Source of the DNA: DYRB01 sp963845265
GTDB taxonomy: Bacteria; Pseudomonadota; Gammaproteobacteria; Chromatiales; Chromatiaceae
NCBI GenBank assembly: GCA_963845265.1
Contig: CAWJRN010000014.1
Location: 186,001-250,000, forward strand
DNA: 64,000 nucleotides
Direction: 5' to 3'
The notes under the pieces were generated by a model that was given only the letters and a program-made list of their open reading frames with translations, had not been told where the DNA came from and searched no databases. Every line of letters begins with the position of its first letter. The stretch's first letter is position 1. The translations under genes and the position numbers were made by a program. Shown here piece after piece: positions 8,652 through 17,164 of this stretch.

Positions 8652-9356
8652 ATGAACGCCGCCGATCGCGAGAAGACCTGCCTACCCAGCCTCCTTGAAA
8701 CGCCGCTGTTTCGCGACCTTGGTGATGAGCCCTTGAGCTTCCTGGCTGGCGGCTGCATTCGGCGCACAGCACCCCGCGGAGGCATGGTGTGCGAGGCCGG
8801 GGCGGCCCTGGATGGTCTCTTCGTCCTGATTACCGGGCGGGTCAAGCTGGCCATCCTCTCCGCCGAGGGGGCAGAGCGGGTCATCGATATCATCCTTCCT
8901 CACGGCGTCTTCGGCGAGTCGGCCCCCTTCCTCGACCAGCCCAGCCCTGTCTATGCCGAAGCCCTGTGCGACTGTCAGGTGCTGAGCGTCTCCCGCGAGC
9001 GCCTGCTCGAGGCGGTGGCGCGTTGGCCAGCCGTGGCCTTGGTCCTGCTCGGGAGTCTGGCGCGCAACGTGCGCAGCCTGACCCGGGATCTCGAGGCCTG
9101 CTGCCTGCTCTCCGCCGGGCAAAGGGTCGCCCGCTTTCTGCTTAACGAGGCGACCTGCCACCAAGGTTCTGTGGATGCAGCGGAGGTGGCATTGCCGGCC
9201 GCCAAGGTGGTCGTCGCCTCCAGCCTCAACCTGACCCCAGAGACCTTCTCCCGGGAGCTTCATGTCCTGGTCAAGGACGGGTTGATCGAGGTCAGTCATC
9301 GGACCATCCGGGTACGCTCCCTGGCCCAATTGCGGGGGCGATGCGGGGCGAGCTAG
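8652..9356 (+). CDS. CRP/FNR-family transcriptional regulator (DNR/NarR-like)
   Basis: A 234-residue regulator with a cyclic-nucleotide-binding-like beta-roll (about 20-130; GRVKLAILSAEGAERVIDI, then GVFGESAPF) and a dimerisation helix. A C-terminal winged helix-turn-helix has its recognition helix near NLTPETFSRELHVL. The N-terminal cysteine cluster that binds the oxygen-sensing Fe-S centre in FNR is absent; only scattered cysteines occur. It therefore resembles DNR/NarR/NnrR-type regulators, which bind the same TTGAT-N4-ATCAA half-sites. Two such sites lie immediately downstream before napD, so nap is the obvious target. The ATG at 8652 gives the standard family length; the longer frame from 8496 is less likely. 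Confidence 0.88.
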   Translation: MNAADREKTCLPSLLETPLFRDLGDEPLSFLAGGCIRRTAPRGGMVCEAGAALDGLFVLITGRVKLAILSAEGAERVIDIILPHGVFGESAPFLDQPSPVYAEALCDCQVLSVSRERLLEAVARWPAVALVLLGSLARNVRSLTRDLEACCLLSAGQRVARFLLNEATCHQGSVDAAEVALPAAKVVVASSLNLTPETFSRELHVLVKDGLIEVSHRTIRVRSLAQLRGRCGAS

Positions 9357-9361
9357 GCCGA

Positions 9362-9375
9362 TTGACCTGGATCAA
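9362..9375 (+). promoter_or_regulatory. FNR/DNR-type binding box 1 upstream of napD
   Basis: TTGAC-CTGG-ATCAA matches the FNR-family consensus TTGAT-N4-ATCAA with one mismatch. It begins six bases after the stop of the CRP/FNR-type regulator gene and about 100 bases before napD. If the -10 is the TAAATA at 9420-9425, the box centre would lie in the -60s relative to transcription start, a class I position. Confidence 0.65.
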
Positions 9376-9400
9376 GCTTTCCCCTCATGGCCGCCAAAGC

Positions 9401-9414
9401 TTGATGCAGATCAA
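9401..9414 (+). promoter_or_regulatory. FNR/DNR-type binding box 2 upstream of napD (perfect consensus)
   Basis: TTGAT-GCAG-ATCAA is a perfect match to the FNR/DNR consensus and lies 39 bases after box 1, about 60 bases before the napD start. A class II position would put transcription start near 9449. The alternative -10 (TAAATA, 9420-9425) would instead place this box over the -10/-35 region. Which arrangement is used cannot be decided by eye. Confidence 0.8.
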
Positions 9415-9474
9415 GCGACTAAATACCGCGCCCGTGGAGCATGGTCCGGGTGCCGAAACCTGGAGGTAAGGCGA

Positions 9475-9741
9475 ATGAATATCTGTGGCTGTGTCGTCGA
9501 GACGCGGGAACGGGATGCCCCGGTAGTTGCACAGCGATTGCTGGACCTGCCCGGCGTGGGGCTACACGCGAGCGAGGGCGGCAAGCTCGTGGTGACGGTG
9601 GAGGATACCGCCGGGACCATGGCAGCGGACACCCTGGCCCTGTTAGGCCAGGTGGACGGCGTTCTCAATACATCCCTGATCTACCACTATGGTGGGGACG
9701 AAACCCTGGAGGATGGTGACCGTGAGCATCAGTCGGCGTGA
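9475..9741 (+). CDS. napD: NapD, chaperone for periplasmic nitrate reductase maturation
   Basis: An 88-residue cytoplasmic chaperone that in this family binds the NapA Tat signal peptide and holds back export until the molybdenum cofactor is inserted. The ferredoxin-like fold signature is visible: MNICGCVVETR at the start, the PGVGLHASEGGKLVVTVE strand pair in the middle and GVLNTSLIYHY near the end. GGAGG at 9462-9466 lies eight bases before the ATG. It is first in the nap operon behind two FNR-type boxes, and its 3' end overlaps the start of napA. No napF or napE is present upstream. Confidence 0.93.
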   Translation: MNICGCVVETRERDAPVVAQRLLDLPGVGLHASEGGKLVVTVEDTAGTMAADTLALLGQVDGVLNTSLIYHYGGDETLEDGDREHQSA

Positions 9742-12292
9742 TTTCATCAAGGCTCAGGCGGCAGTGGCCGCGGCAGCGGCGGTAGGTATTGCACTGCCGA
9801 CCGAGATTCAGGCACAGGCCGCAGCGGCGGACGACGGCATCCGCTGGGACAAGGCCCCCTGTCGCTTCTGTGGTACCGGGTGCAGCGTCTTGGTCGGCTG
9901 CAAAGACGGCAAGGTGGTTGCCAGCCAGGGCGACCCGGATGCGCCGGTCAACCGCGGCCTCAACTGCATCAAGGGCTATTTCCTGCCCAAGATCATGTAC
10001 GGCAAGGATCGCCTGACCCAGCCCCTGCTGCGCAAGACCAACGGCCAGTACGACAAGAACGGCAAGTTCGAGCCCGTCACCTGGGACGAAGCCTTCGACA
10101 TCATGGCCGAGAAGTGGAAGGAGGCCATGAAGAAGGAGGGCGGGGTCTCTCGGGTGGCCATGTTCGGCTCCGGTCAGTGGACCGTCTGGGAGGGCTATGC
10201 AGCCGCCAAGTTCATGAAGGCGGGCCTGCGCTCCAACAACCTCGACCCCAACGCGAGGCACTGCATGGCGTCCGCCGTGGTGGGCTTCATGCGCACCTTC
10301 GGCATCGATGAGCCTATGGGCTGCTATGACGACCTGGAGCACGCCGACGTCTTCGCCCTGTGGGGCGCCAACATGGCGGAGATGCACCCCATCCTGTGGT
10401 CGCGTCTGACCGACACGCGGCTCACCAAGGAAGGCTGCGAGGTCCATGTCTTGTCCACCTACGAGCATCGCTGCTTCGAATTGGCGGACAACCCGATCGT
10501 TTTCAAACCGCAGACCGATCTGGCCATCCAGAACTACATCTGCAACTACATCATCCAAAACGGCAAGGTCAACAAGGCCTTCGTGGATGCCCACACCAAT
10601 TTCAAGACGACGAACACGAGCATTGGCTTCGGGTTGCGCCCGAATGATCCGCTGGAGCAGACGGCGACCAACAACGGTTACCCCGACCCGACCGATCCGG
10701 AGAAGAAGAAGAAAAAGGGCAACCCCATGGGGTCTACCCCCATCACTTTCGAGGAATTCGCCAAGCTGGTCGAGCCCTATACCCTCGACTACGTCTCGGA
10801 ACTGTCGGGCGTGCCCAAGGAGAACCTGGAGGCCCTGGCCAAGGCCTATGCGGATCCGGACAAGAAGGTCGTCTCCTTCTGGACCATGGGCTTCAACCAA
10901 CACACCCGCGGCAGCTGGGTGAACTCCAACATGTACAACGTGCATCTGTTGGTGGGCAAGATCTCCGAGCCCGGCAACGGCCCCTTCTCCCTGACCGGCC
11001 AGCCGTCCGCCTGCGGCACCGCTCGCGAGGTCGGGACCTTTGCCCATCGCCTGCCCGCGGACATGGTGGTCATGAAGCCCGAGCACCGTGCGCTTGCCGA
11101 AAAGACCTGGAAGCTTCCGGAAGGCACCATCAACCCGAACATTGGCTACCACGCCGTGTTGATGCACCGGATGCTGAAGGACGGCAAGCTCAATTGTTAC
11201 TGGCAGCAGTGCAACAACAACATGCAGGCGGCGGCCAACATGAACGGGGAGAGCTATCCCGGTTGGCGCAATCCCGACAACTTCATTGCCGTGTCCGACC
11301 CCTACCCGACGGTTTCGGCCCAGGCCGCAGACCTGATCCTGCCTACCTCCATGTGGACGGAGAAGGAGGGCGCCTACGGCAATGCCGAGCGGCGCACCCA
11401 GTTCTGGCGCGAGCAGGTGTCCGCCCCTGGCGAGTCCAAGTCCGACATGTGGCAGGTCATGGAATTCGCCAAGCGCTTCAAGGTGGAAGAGGTTTGGCCA
11501 CCGGAACTCCTGGCCAAGATGCCCGAGTACGAGGGCAAGACGCTCTACGAGATCCTGTTCGAAAACGGGGTGGTCAACCAGTACCCCTTCGACGGGCAGA
11601 TCACCGACGACCGTGGCAACGTCTACGGAAACCACGAGAGCGCCCACTTCGGCTATTACGTCCAAAAGGGTCTGTTCGAGGAATACGCGTCCTTCGGCCG
11701 CGGCCATGCCCACGACCTGGCGAGTTTCGATACCTACCACAAGTCACGTGGCCTGCGCTGGCCTGTTGTCAATGACAAGGAGACCCTGTGGCGCTTCCGC
11801 GAGGGCTATGACCCCTATGTGACCAAGAACAACCCCGACGTAGCCAAGGGTGACGTCTATTTCTACGGCAACAAGGATGGTAAGGCGAACATCATCTTCG
11901 CCCCCTACGAGGCACCTCCCGAGGTACCGGATACCGAGTTCCCCCTCTGGCTGTGCACCGGGCGTGTCCTGGAGCATTGGCATTCGGGCTCCATGACCCG
12001 GCGCGTCCCGGAGCTGTATCGGGCGGTACCCGAGGCGGTGGTCTTCATGAACAAGGAGGACGCCAAGCGGCTCAAGCTGCGCGACGGCCAGGTGGCCAAG
12101 ATCTCCTCTCGGCGTGGGGACATCACCGCCACGGTCGAGACCCGCGGGCGCAACCGTCCCCCTGAGGGGCTGGTCTTTATCCCTTGGTTCGATGCCAGCC
12201 GTCTGGTCAACAAGCTGACCCTGGACGCGACCTGTCCGCTCTCCAAGGAGACGGACTACAAAAAGTGTGCAGTGAAGGTCGAGAAGGCCTAG
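9722..12292 (+). CDS. napA: NapA, periplasmic nitrate reductase catalytic subunit
   Basis: Molybdenum bis-MGD enzyme reducing nitrate to nitrite in the periplasm, 856 residues from the chosen start. The Tat signal (SRRDFIKAQA plus an Ala-rich stretch) is at the N-terminus. The [4Fe-4S] site is C47-x2-C50-x3-C54-x27-C82, and the molybdenum-ligand cysteine is Cys181 in RHCMAS. The C-terminal molydopterin-binding domain starts near LWLCTGRVLEHWHSGSM. I chose GTG 9722 because GGAGG at 9708-9712 is nine bases upstream and the resulting MSISRRDF start is typical of NapA; the ATG at 9713 abuts that site. It overlaps napD by 20 bases. Electrons should arrive through NapC and NapB encoded downstream. 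Confidence 0.96.
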   Translation: MSISRRDFIKAQAAVAAAAAVGIALPTEIQAQAAAADDGIRWDKAPCRFCGTGCSVLVGCKDGKVVASQGDPDAPVNRGLNCIKGYFLPKIMYGKDRLTQPLLRKTNGQYDKNGKFEPVTWDEAFDIMAEKWKEAMKKEGGVSRVAMFGSGQWTVWEGYAAAKFMKAGLRSNNLDPNARHCMASAVVGFMRTFGIDEPMGCYDDLEHADVFALWGANMAEMHPILWSRLTDTRLTKEGCEVHVLSTYEHRCFELADNPIVFKPQTDLAIQNYICNYIIQNGKVNKAFVDAHTNFKTTNTSIGFGLRPNDPLEQTATNNGYPDPTDPEKKKKKGNPMGSTPITFEEFAKLVEPYTLDYVSELSGVPKENLEALAKAYADPDKKVVSFWTMGFNQHTRGSWVNSNMYNVHLLVGKISEPGNGPFSLTGQPSACGTAREVGTFAHRLPADMVVMKPEHRALAEKTWKLPEGTINPNIGYHAVLMHRMLKDGKLNCYWQQCNNNMQAAANMNGESYPGWRNPDNFIAVSDPYPTVSAQAADLILPTSMWTEKEGAYGNAERRTQFWREQVSAPGESKSDMWQVMEFAKRFKVEEVWPPELLAKMPEYEGKTLYEILFENGVVNQYPFDGQITDDRGNVYGNHESAHFGYYVQKGLFEEYASFGRGHAHDLASFDTYHKSRGLRWPVVNDKETLWRFREGYDPYVTKNNPDVAKGDVYFYGNKDGKANIIFAPYEAPPEVPDTEFPLWLCTGRVLEHWHSGSMTRRVPELYRAVPEAVVFMNKEDAKRLKLRDGQVAKISSRRGDITATVETRGRNRPPEGLVFIPWFDASRLVNKLTLDATCPLSKETDYKKCAVKVEKA

Positions 12293-12302
12293 GAGGTTAT
12301 TC

Positions 12303-12411
12303 GTCCGCAAATGAACGCGAATGAACGCAAAACGGAGTTGGGCAATTCACACTCGGCTTGCCATTTGAGTTTTGCCGCTATACCGATCTTTATTTGCGTT
12401 TATTTGCGGAT
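12303..12411. repeat. Inverted-repeat element between napA and napG
   Basis: The left arm (12303-12326, starting GTCCGCAAATGAACGC) is nearly complementary to the right arm (12389-12411, TTTATTTGCGTTTATTTGCGG), with about 60 bases between them. Each arm itself contains two near-copies of an AAATGAACGC unit. The element fills most of the 155-base gap in an operon whose other junctions are short. It could be a dispersed repeat or an RNA hairpin affecting NapA to NapG expression. Confidence 0.55.
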
Positions 12412-12447
12412 CGTCTTCTCCTGATTCGTTAGCTGTCGAAGATCGCT

Positions 12448-13314
12448 ATGGCCAGCAAGGCTAGAGACAAGGGTGTGGTGACGCGTCGCCGGTTCCTCGG
12501 CGATGCGCTCAAGACCGCCTGTGGTGTTGGGCTGTTCGGGCTTGGTCTCGGCGTCTACTCCCAGCGTGCCGCATCCCTTCCGGCTGAAGCGCTGCGGCCG
12601 CCGGGCGCCTTGCCGGAGGATCAGTTCAATGGGGCCTGTATTCGCTGTGGCTTGTGCGTACGGGAATGTCCCTTCGACATGATCCACCTGGCGGAACTTG
12701 GGGACCCGATCCCGACCGGCACACCGTATTTCTATGCCCGGGAAAAGGGCTGCGAGATGTGTGAGGACATCCCCTGTGTGGTCGCCTGTCCGACCAACGC
12801 GCTGGACCATGCACTCACGGACATCAACGAGGCGCGCATGGGACTGGCCGTGTTGGTGGACCAGGAGAGCTGTATCGCCTTCCTCGGCCTGCGTTGCGAG
12901 GTCTGCTACCAGATCTGTCCGGTCAGGGACGAGGCCATTACGCTGGATCGACTGCACAATGCCCGATCCGGCAAGCACGCATTTTTTATCCCGGTCGTGC
13001 ATTCGGATCGCTGCACGGGCTGCGGTAAGTGCGAAGAGGCCTGCATCTTGGAGCAGGCAGCGATCAAGATCTTGCCCAAGCACCTGGCGCAGGGCGAGCT
13101 GGGCCCACACTACCGGGTCGGCTGGGAGCAGAAGCGTGCCGCAGGTGGCGCCTTGGTGACGCCAGACGCGGAACATCAATACAACCTGCCGGAGGGGATG
13201 CAATACGAGCACGGCGGTCGTGGGCTGATCGAGGGAGTGCCCGGCATCGCACCAGGGGTCGAACCCGGTTCGGTGGACCCGTTGGAGACCCTCAACAGAG
13301 GCGGTGCCCTCTAG
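12448..13314 (+). CDS. napG: NapG, ferredoxin-type quinol dehydrogenase component
   Basis: A 288-residue periplasmic Fe-S protein that with NapH passes electrons from quinol toward NapC/NapB/NapA. The N-terminus has a Tat motif (TRRRFLGDA) and a Gly/Leu-rich hydrophobic segment. Four cysteine clusters for [4Fe-4S] centres follow: CIRCGLCVRECP, CEMCEDIPCVVACP, CEVCYQICP and CTGCGKCEEACI. The length is a little above the E. coli protein. It is separated from napA by an inverted-repeat element, whereas napH overlaps or abuts its 3' end. Confidence 0.94.
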   Translation: MASKARDKGVVTRRRFLGDALKTACGVGLFGLGLGVYSQRAASLPAEALRPPGALPEDQFNGACIRCGLCVRECPFDMIHLAELGDPIPTGTPYFYAREKGCEMCEDIPCVVACPTNALDHALTDINEARMGLAVLVDQESCIAFLGLRCEVCYQICPVRDEAITLDRLHNARSGKHAFFIPVVHSDRCTGCGKCEEACILEQAAIKILPKHLAQGELGPHYRVGWEQKRAAGGALVTPDAEHQYNLPEGMQYEHGGRGLIEGVPGIAPGVEPGSVDPLETLNRGGAL

Positions 13315-13327
13315 GGCATTGGGGACG

Positions 13328-14236
13328 ATGGACAAGAACGGTTACCCGGGGCAGGAGGCGGTGCGTCAGCAGGGCTGGCTCAAGGCCCACAAATGGCTGC
13401 TTCTGCGGCGTGCGAGCCAACTCGGAATCCTGGGGCTCTTTTTGCTCGGGCCTGTGGCGGGGGTCTGGCTGGTGCAGGGAAACCTATCGGCGAGCATGAT
13501 CTTGGATGTGCTGCCGCTCACCGATCCCATGCTCCTGTTTCAGGCGATGGCCGCCGGCGCCTGGCCAGTGCTGAGCGGGGTGATAGGGGCATTGATCGTG
13601 CTCGGGTTTTACGCCTTGGTTGGCGGGCGGGTCTTCTGCAGCTGGGTCTGCCCCGTCAACTTGGTGACCGACCTGGCGATCTGGCTGCGGCGTCGCTTTG
13701 ACCTGCGCACCACCTCGTCACTGTCGCGCAACCTGCGCTATTGGATCCTGGCGGTGGTGCTTGTGCTGCCGGCAGTTACCGGAGTCATGGCCTGGGAGGC
13801 GGTGAATCCCGTCTCCATGGCCCACAGGGGGCTCTTCTTCGGCATGGGCTGGGCCTGGGCGGTGCTGGCGGCGGTCTTTTTGTACGACTTGTTGGTGGCG
13901 CGCCACGGTTGGTGCGGACACCTGTGCCCGGTGGGTGCCTTCTACGGCCTGATTGGGCTCCGTGCCCAGGTCAGGGTGGCGGCCCCGGGGCGGGAGCGCT
14001 GTGACGACTGCATGGACTGCTTCAATATTTGCCCTGAGCCCCAGGTTATCAAGCCTGCACTCAAGGGCGCGAAGGACGGCATAGGGCCAGTGATTCTCGA
14101 GATTAATTGCACCAACTGCGGACGTTGTATCGACGTCTGCTCTATGGACGTCTTTCGTTTTGGCCTGCGCACGGCGCACAGGCCTGGGTCTGAAACCGGT
14201 GCCGGGGAGGGCTCCGGGGCGACCACGGGGGCCTGA
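13328..14236 (+). CDS. napH: NapH, membrane quinol dehydrogenase component
   Basis: Membrane Fe-S protein, 302 residues from ATG 13328, working with NapG in quinol oxidation. Four hydrophobic segments are visible (about 25-45, 75-95, 135-160, 175-195), with the paired CSWVCPVNLVTD and CGHLCPVGAFYGL motifs characteristic of NapH/NosR-type proteins. Two ferredoxin motifs follow near the C-terminus (CDDCMDCFNICP and CTNCGRCIDVCSMDVF). A GTG at 13304 inside the end of napG would give a start eight residues longer; I cannot exclude it. The C-terminal tail is Gly/Ala-rich and weakly conserved. Confidence 0.94.
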   Translation: MDKNGYPGQEAVRQQGWLKAHKWLLLRRASQLGILGLFLLGPVAGVWLVQGNLSASMILDVLPLTDPMLLFQAMAAGAWPVLSGVIGALIVLGFYALVGGRVFCSWVCPVNLVTDLAIWLRRRFDLRTTSSLSRNLRYWILAVVLVLPAVTGVMAWEAVNPVSMAHRGLFFGMGWAWAVLAAVFLYDLLVARHGWCGHLCPVGAFYGLIGLRAQVRVAAPGRERCDDCMDCFNICPEPQVIKPALKGAKDGIGPVILEINCTNCGRCIDVCSMDVFRFGLRTAHRPGSETGAGEGSGATTGA

Positions 14237-14299
14237 CGCCGGGTGCACCGGCCTGTCCAGCCGACACACATCCAACTGACTGAGGTGGTGGAGAACGCG

Positions 14300-14767
14300 A
14301 TGAACACGATGATCCAGACGGCGAAACGCTCGCTTGCTCCGGCCTTGGCACTTTCCCTGGCCCTGTTGTCCGCCGGCACCGTGCAGGCCGCTGACGGTGG
14401 CGGCATGGTGGTCGATCCACAACGCCCGAACGCGGCCTTGAATGCCGATTCGGTTGCCCCGGAGCGATACAAGGTGGAGGTGGTGCAAGGCGGTATCGAG
14501 CGCTCTTACAAGGAGCAGCCACCCATGATTCCCCACGCCATCGACAAATATGAGATCAGCCTGCGTCTCAATGGCTGCCTTAAGTGCCACAGCGAGGAGA
14601 CCTACCAGGTAGAGAAGGCCCCGAAACTGGGCGATTCCCATTACCTGGACCGCGACGGCAATCGCTTGGACAGGCTGTCCATGCGGCGCTATTTCTGCAC
14701 GCAGTGCCATGCGGTGCAGTTCAATTCGCAACCCCTGGTGAACAACTTGTTCCAGGGGCGTCGCTAG
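14300..14767 (+). CDS. napB: NapB, di-haem cytochrome c subunit of periplasmic nitrate reductase
   Basis: Small electron-transfer subunit that docks on NapA, 155 residues. A signal peptide ends at about VQAAD (near residue 29). The two CXXCH haem sites are CLKCH at 93-97 and CTQCH at 133-137, with the conserved PPMIPHAIDKYEIS segment and RRYFCTQCHAVQ region of NapB. The ATG at 14300 has GGAG six bases upstream and begins a normal signal peptide; the upstream extension to 14243 is rejected. It sits between napH and napC as in many nap operons. Confidence 0.95.
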   Translation: MNTMIQTAKRSLAPALALSLALLSAGTVQAADGGGMVVDPQRPNAALNADSVAPERYKVEVVQGGIERSYKEQPPMIPHAIDKYEISLRLNGCLKCHSEETYQVEKAPKLGDSHYLDRDGNRLDRLSMRRYFCTQCHAVQFNSQPLVNNLFQGRR

Positions 14768-14839
14768 GGTAGGGGCGGCGATTTTCGCCGTGCAGTTCAG
14801 ATCCGCGCTGATTAGATCCGTTTTTTGGGAGTGAATGCC

Positions 14840-15430
14840 ATGTCCGACGAGAAACCACGCACGACCAAGAAAAAGGCCCTGACCCTGCTGCTCATCGGCG
14901 TGGTCGTCGGTATCGTCTTCTGGGGCGGCTTTAACACCGCTATGGAGGCGACCAACACCGAGACCTTCTGTATCTCATGTCACGAGATGGATGCCAATGT
15001 CTATAGGGAGCTGCAGGACACCGTTCACTACCAGAATCGCACCGGAGTCCGAGCGACCTGCCCCGACTGCCACGTGCCCAAGGACTGGGTTCACAAGATG
15101 ATTCGTAAGGTCCAGGCGACCAATGAGCTCTATCATCACTTCATGGGCACGATTGATACCCGTGAGAAGTTTGAAGAGAAGCGCTTCGACCTTGCCAAGA
15201 ATGTTTGGACGGCCATGAAGAAGACCGATTCTCGGGAATGCCGGAACTGCCACAACTTCGACTCCATGGACTACGACAAGCAGGATGCACGCAGCTCCAC
15301 CCGTCATGAGGATGCGGCCGCGGACGGTTACACCTGCATCGATTGCCATAAGGGCATCGCCCACAAGCTGCCCAAGGAGTATGACCCCGAGAAGGACATC
15401 CCCGGTCAGAGCGTCTTTTATCGGCAGTAA
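14840..15430 (+). CDS. napC: NapC, membrane-anchored tetrahaem cytochrome c
   Basis: NapC/NirT-type quinol dehydrogenase of 196 residues, anchored by one N-terminal helix (about 14-34). Four CXXCH motifs bind haem: CISCH 44-48, CPDCH 74-78, CRNCH 134-138 and CIDCH 166-170. The methionine in CHEMD after the first site and the conserved tail GIAHKLP are typical. It transfers electrons from the quinol pool to NapB. GGGAG at 14827-14831 lies eight bases before the chosen ATG; the in-frame GTG/ATG at 14825 is less well placed. Confidence 0.95.
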   Translation: MSDEKPRTTKKKALTLLLIGVVVGIVFWGGFNTAMEATNTETFCISCHEMDANVYRELQDTVHYQNRTGVRATCPDCHVPKDWVHKMIRKVQATNELYHHFMGTIDTREKFEEKRFDLAKNVWTAMKKTDSRECRNCHNFDSMDYDKQDARSSTRHEDAAADGYTCIDCHKGIAHKLPKEYDPEKDIPGQSVFYRQ

Positions 15431-15480
15431 CTGTTGGGGTGGGCCGTTGGCTGCCTAACGGTACTCAGGAACCAAGACTC

Positions 15481-16098
15481 ATGCGTCGCTTGCCCCTCCT
15501 TTTGTTGCTGCTCGGGCTGATGGGGTCCCCAGTCCAGGTTCAGGCCGAGGACTCTGTCGGAGCGGCCCTGTATAACAAGGAGTGCGCCGGCTGCCACGGA
15601 CCGGCAGCCGGCGGCGGCAAGGACGGCGAGTACCCGCGCCTTGCCGGTCTACCCAAGGGGTATATCTCCCAGCAGCTCAAGGACTTCCGTGATCGCAAGC
15701 GCCGCAACAAGCCGATGCTGCCGATCTTCAAGACTGGCCGGCTGAGCGCTGATCAGATTGCCGCCCTGGCCGAACACCTCAATGGCTTGCCGGTTCCCGC
15801 GCCTGAGCAGGTAGGGATCCCGGTCACGGCAGATGGAGATCTCGAATGGGGCGAAGAGCTCTATGTGCGGGACTGCGCCCTCTGCCATGGCGTTGCCGGT
15901 GAGGGTAAAGCAGGCACCGACAATCCACCCCTGCGGGCCCAGTGGCCGGCCTATCTCAAGCGTCAGGTGGGTGACTTCCGCGGCGAGCGGCGCGGGCATG
16001 AGTATCGCGACGCCCTCTTCCTGGAGGCCGAACCCGACGAGCTGGAGGCGGTCCTCGCCTGGCTGGTGCAACTCAACCGTCAGCCGCACGGCGGATGA
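15481..16098 (+). CDS. Di-haem cytochrome c (cytochrome c4-like)
   Basis: A periplasmic electron carrier of 205 residues with a Leu-rich signal peptide ending near VQAED (about residue 20). It has two class I cytochrome c domains, with haem motifs CAGCH (35-39) and CALCH (132-136). The first domain carries the c4-like pattern YPRLAGLPKGYISQQLKDFRD, followed by a methionine region (KPMLPIF). It lies 50 bases after napC, so it probably belongs to the nap transcript and may exchange electrons with the Nap system or a terminal oxidase. It is not a standard nap gene. Confidence 0.88.
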   Translation: MRRLPLLLLLLGLMGSPVQVQAEDSVGAALYNKECAGCHGPAAGGGKDGEYPRLAGLPKGYISQQLKDFRDRKRRNKPMLPIFKTGRLSADQIAALAEHLNGLPVPAPEQVGIPVTADGDLEWGEELYVRDCALCHGVAGEGKAGTDNPPLRAQWPAYLKRQVGDFRGERRGHEYRDALFLEAEPDELEAVLAWLVQLNRQPHGG

Positions 16099-16104
16099 CC
16101 TGGG

Positions 16105-16713
16105 TTGCGATCGGTGCGGTTGATTGGGGTCGCCGGACCCAGCGGTAGCGGTAAGACTACCCTGGCACAGGCCCTCGTTCAGGATCAACCAGGGGCTATG
16201 CTGGTAAGCGCTGATGACTACTATCGGGATTTGAGTCACTTAGGGCCGACCGAGCGGGCTGGGGTGAACTTCGACCATCCTGCAGCCCTCGACCTGGAGG
16301 CGCTGGCCGCAGATCTCGCCGTCTTGCGTCTGGGGCTTGGGGCGGACGTTCCCGAGTATGATTTTTCCACCCATACCCGCCGCGCTCGGCGCCGTCGCAT
16401 CGAACCGACCGGGTTGATTGTGGTGGAAGGGGCGTTGCTTCTGCACGCCGCGGACGTGCGCGCCCAGCTGGACCTCAGCATTTATGTGGATGCGCCACTG
16501 GATCTCTGCCTGCTGCGACGGGTGCGCAGGGATACCGAGGAACGCGGACGCAGCGTCGCCTCTGTCCTGGCCCAATACGAGGCGACCGTGCGCCCCATGG
16601 CCCTGGCTTATGTGCTGCCACAGCGGGACCTGGCCGACCGGATACTGAGCGGCGAGGGACCACTGATCGCGGCCGCTGTCGCCCTGGCCGCGGAGGTGTT
16701 GCCCCGGGCATGA
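16105..16713 (+). CDS. Uridine-kinase-like P-loop NTPase
   Basis: A 202-residue kinase-like protein of the uridine kinase/phosphoribulokinase superfamily. The Walker A segment GPSGSGKTT is at about 11-19. A DDYY motif near 38-41 follows, as in uridine kinases, then a NFDHPAALD segment and the VVEGALLLH strand that corresponds to the Walker B region. Uridine phosphorylation is the most likely activity, but pantothenate-kinase-like or other relatives share these motifs. The start is either TTG 16105 or GTG 16114; neither has a strong ribosome site. It begins seven bases after the cytochrome gene. Confidence 0.75.
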   Translation: MRSVRLIGVAGPSGSGKTTLAQALVQDQPGAMLVSADDYYRDLSHLGPTERAGVNFDHPAALDLEALAADLAVLRLGLGADVPEYDFSTHTRRARRRRIEPTGLIVVEGALLLHAADVRAQLDLSIYVDAPLDLCLLRRVRRDTEERGRSVASVLAQYEATVRPMALAYVLPQRDLADRILSGEGPLIAAAVALAAEVLPRA

Positions 16714-16762
16714 TGCGCGACGCGTGCCCTGCTGGGGGCGTCTTTCCCGGAAGGAGGCTTTC

Positions 16763-17026
16763 ATGACCATCGATCTACTGCGTGACACCCTGCTCTGGTG
16801 CACTCTGATCAACTGGGGTTTGCTCGGCGCCTGGTTCGCCCTCCTGGTAACGGCCCACGACTGGGTCTATCGACTCCACTCCCGCTGGTTCCAAATGTCC
16901 CCGGAACACTTCGATGCGATCCACTACGCCGGGATGGCTTTCTACAAGCTCGCCGTCATCGTGTTCAATCTGGTGCCCTGGATTGCTCTGCAACTGGTCG
17001 CGGGAGGGTCTACGCTAGGGGCCTGA
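16763..17026 (+). CDS. Small inner-membrane protein, DUF6868-like
   Basis: An 87-residue protein with two membrane helices (about 10-30 and 58-80) separated by a polar stretch with the pattern HDWVYRLHSRWFQMSPEHFDAIHYAGMA split around Trp/His residues. The family is widespread in marine and sulfur-oxidising Gammaproteobacteria, and I recall it as DUF6868, without known function. AAGGAGG at 16751-16757, five bases before the ATG, is an excellent ribosome site and fixes the start. It has no evident functional link to its neighbours. Confidence 0.8.
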   Translation: MTIDLLRDTLLWCTLINWGLLGAWFALLVTAHDWVYRLHSRWFQMSPEHFDAIHYAGMAFYKLAVIVFNLVPWIALQLVAGGSTLGA

Positions 17027-17164
17027 CCTTGCTGCCTGTGCACGCGGGTGGCCTAAAGACGGCCACTGCTGAGGTAATAGCCCGACTGGTACCCCAGGCG
17101 CGAACCTGAAGGGAGTTCGGTGGCCGCAGGGTTCCGGTAGATCCGCTGCCTTGGAGTTGCGCAC

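Noticed and set aside
9665..11740. A 691-codon open frame on the minus strand under napA
   Set aside because: It lies opposite a gene with all NapA motifs; GC-rich coding strands often leave the antisense frame open, and the product has no domain I recognise.
17048..17066. GTGGCC-N7-GGCCAC hairpin as a terminator before the large fusion gene
   Set aside because: A six-pair stem without a T-run is too weak to call a terminator.
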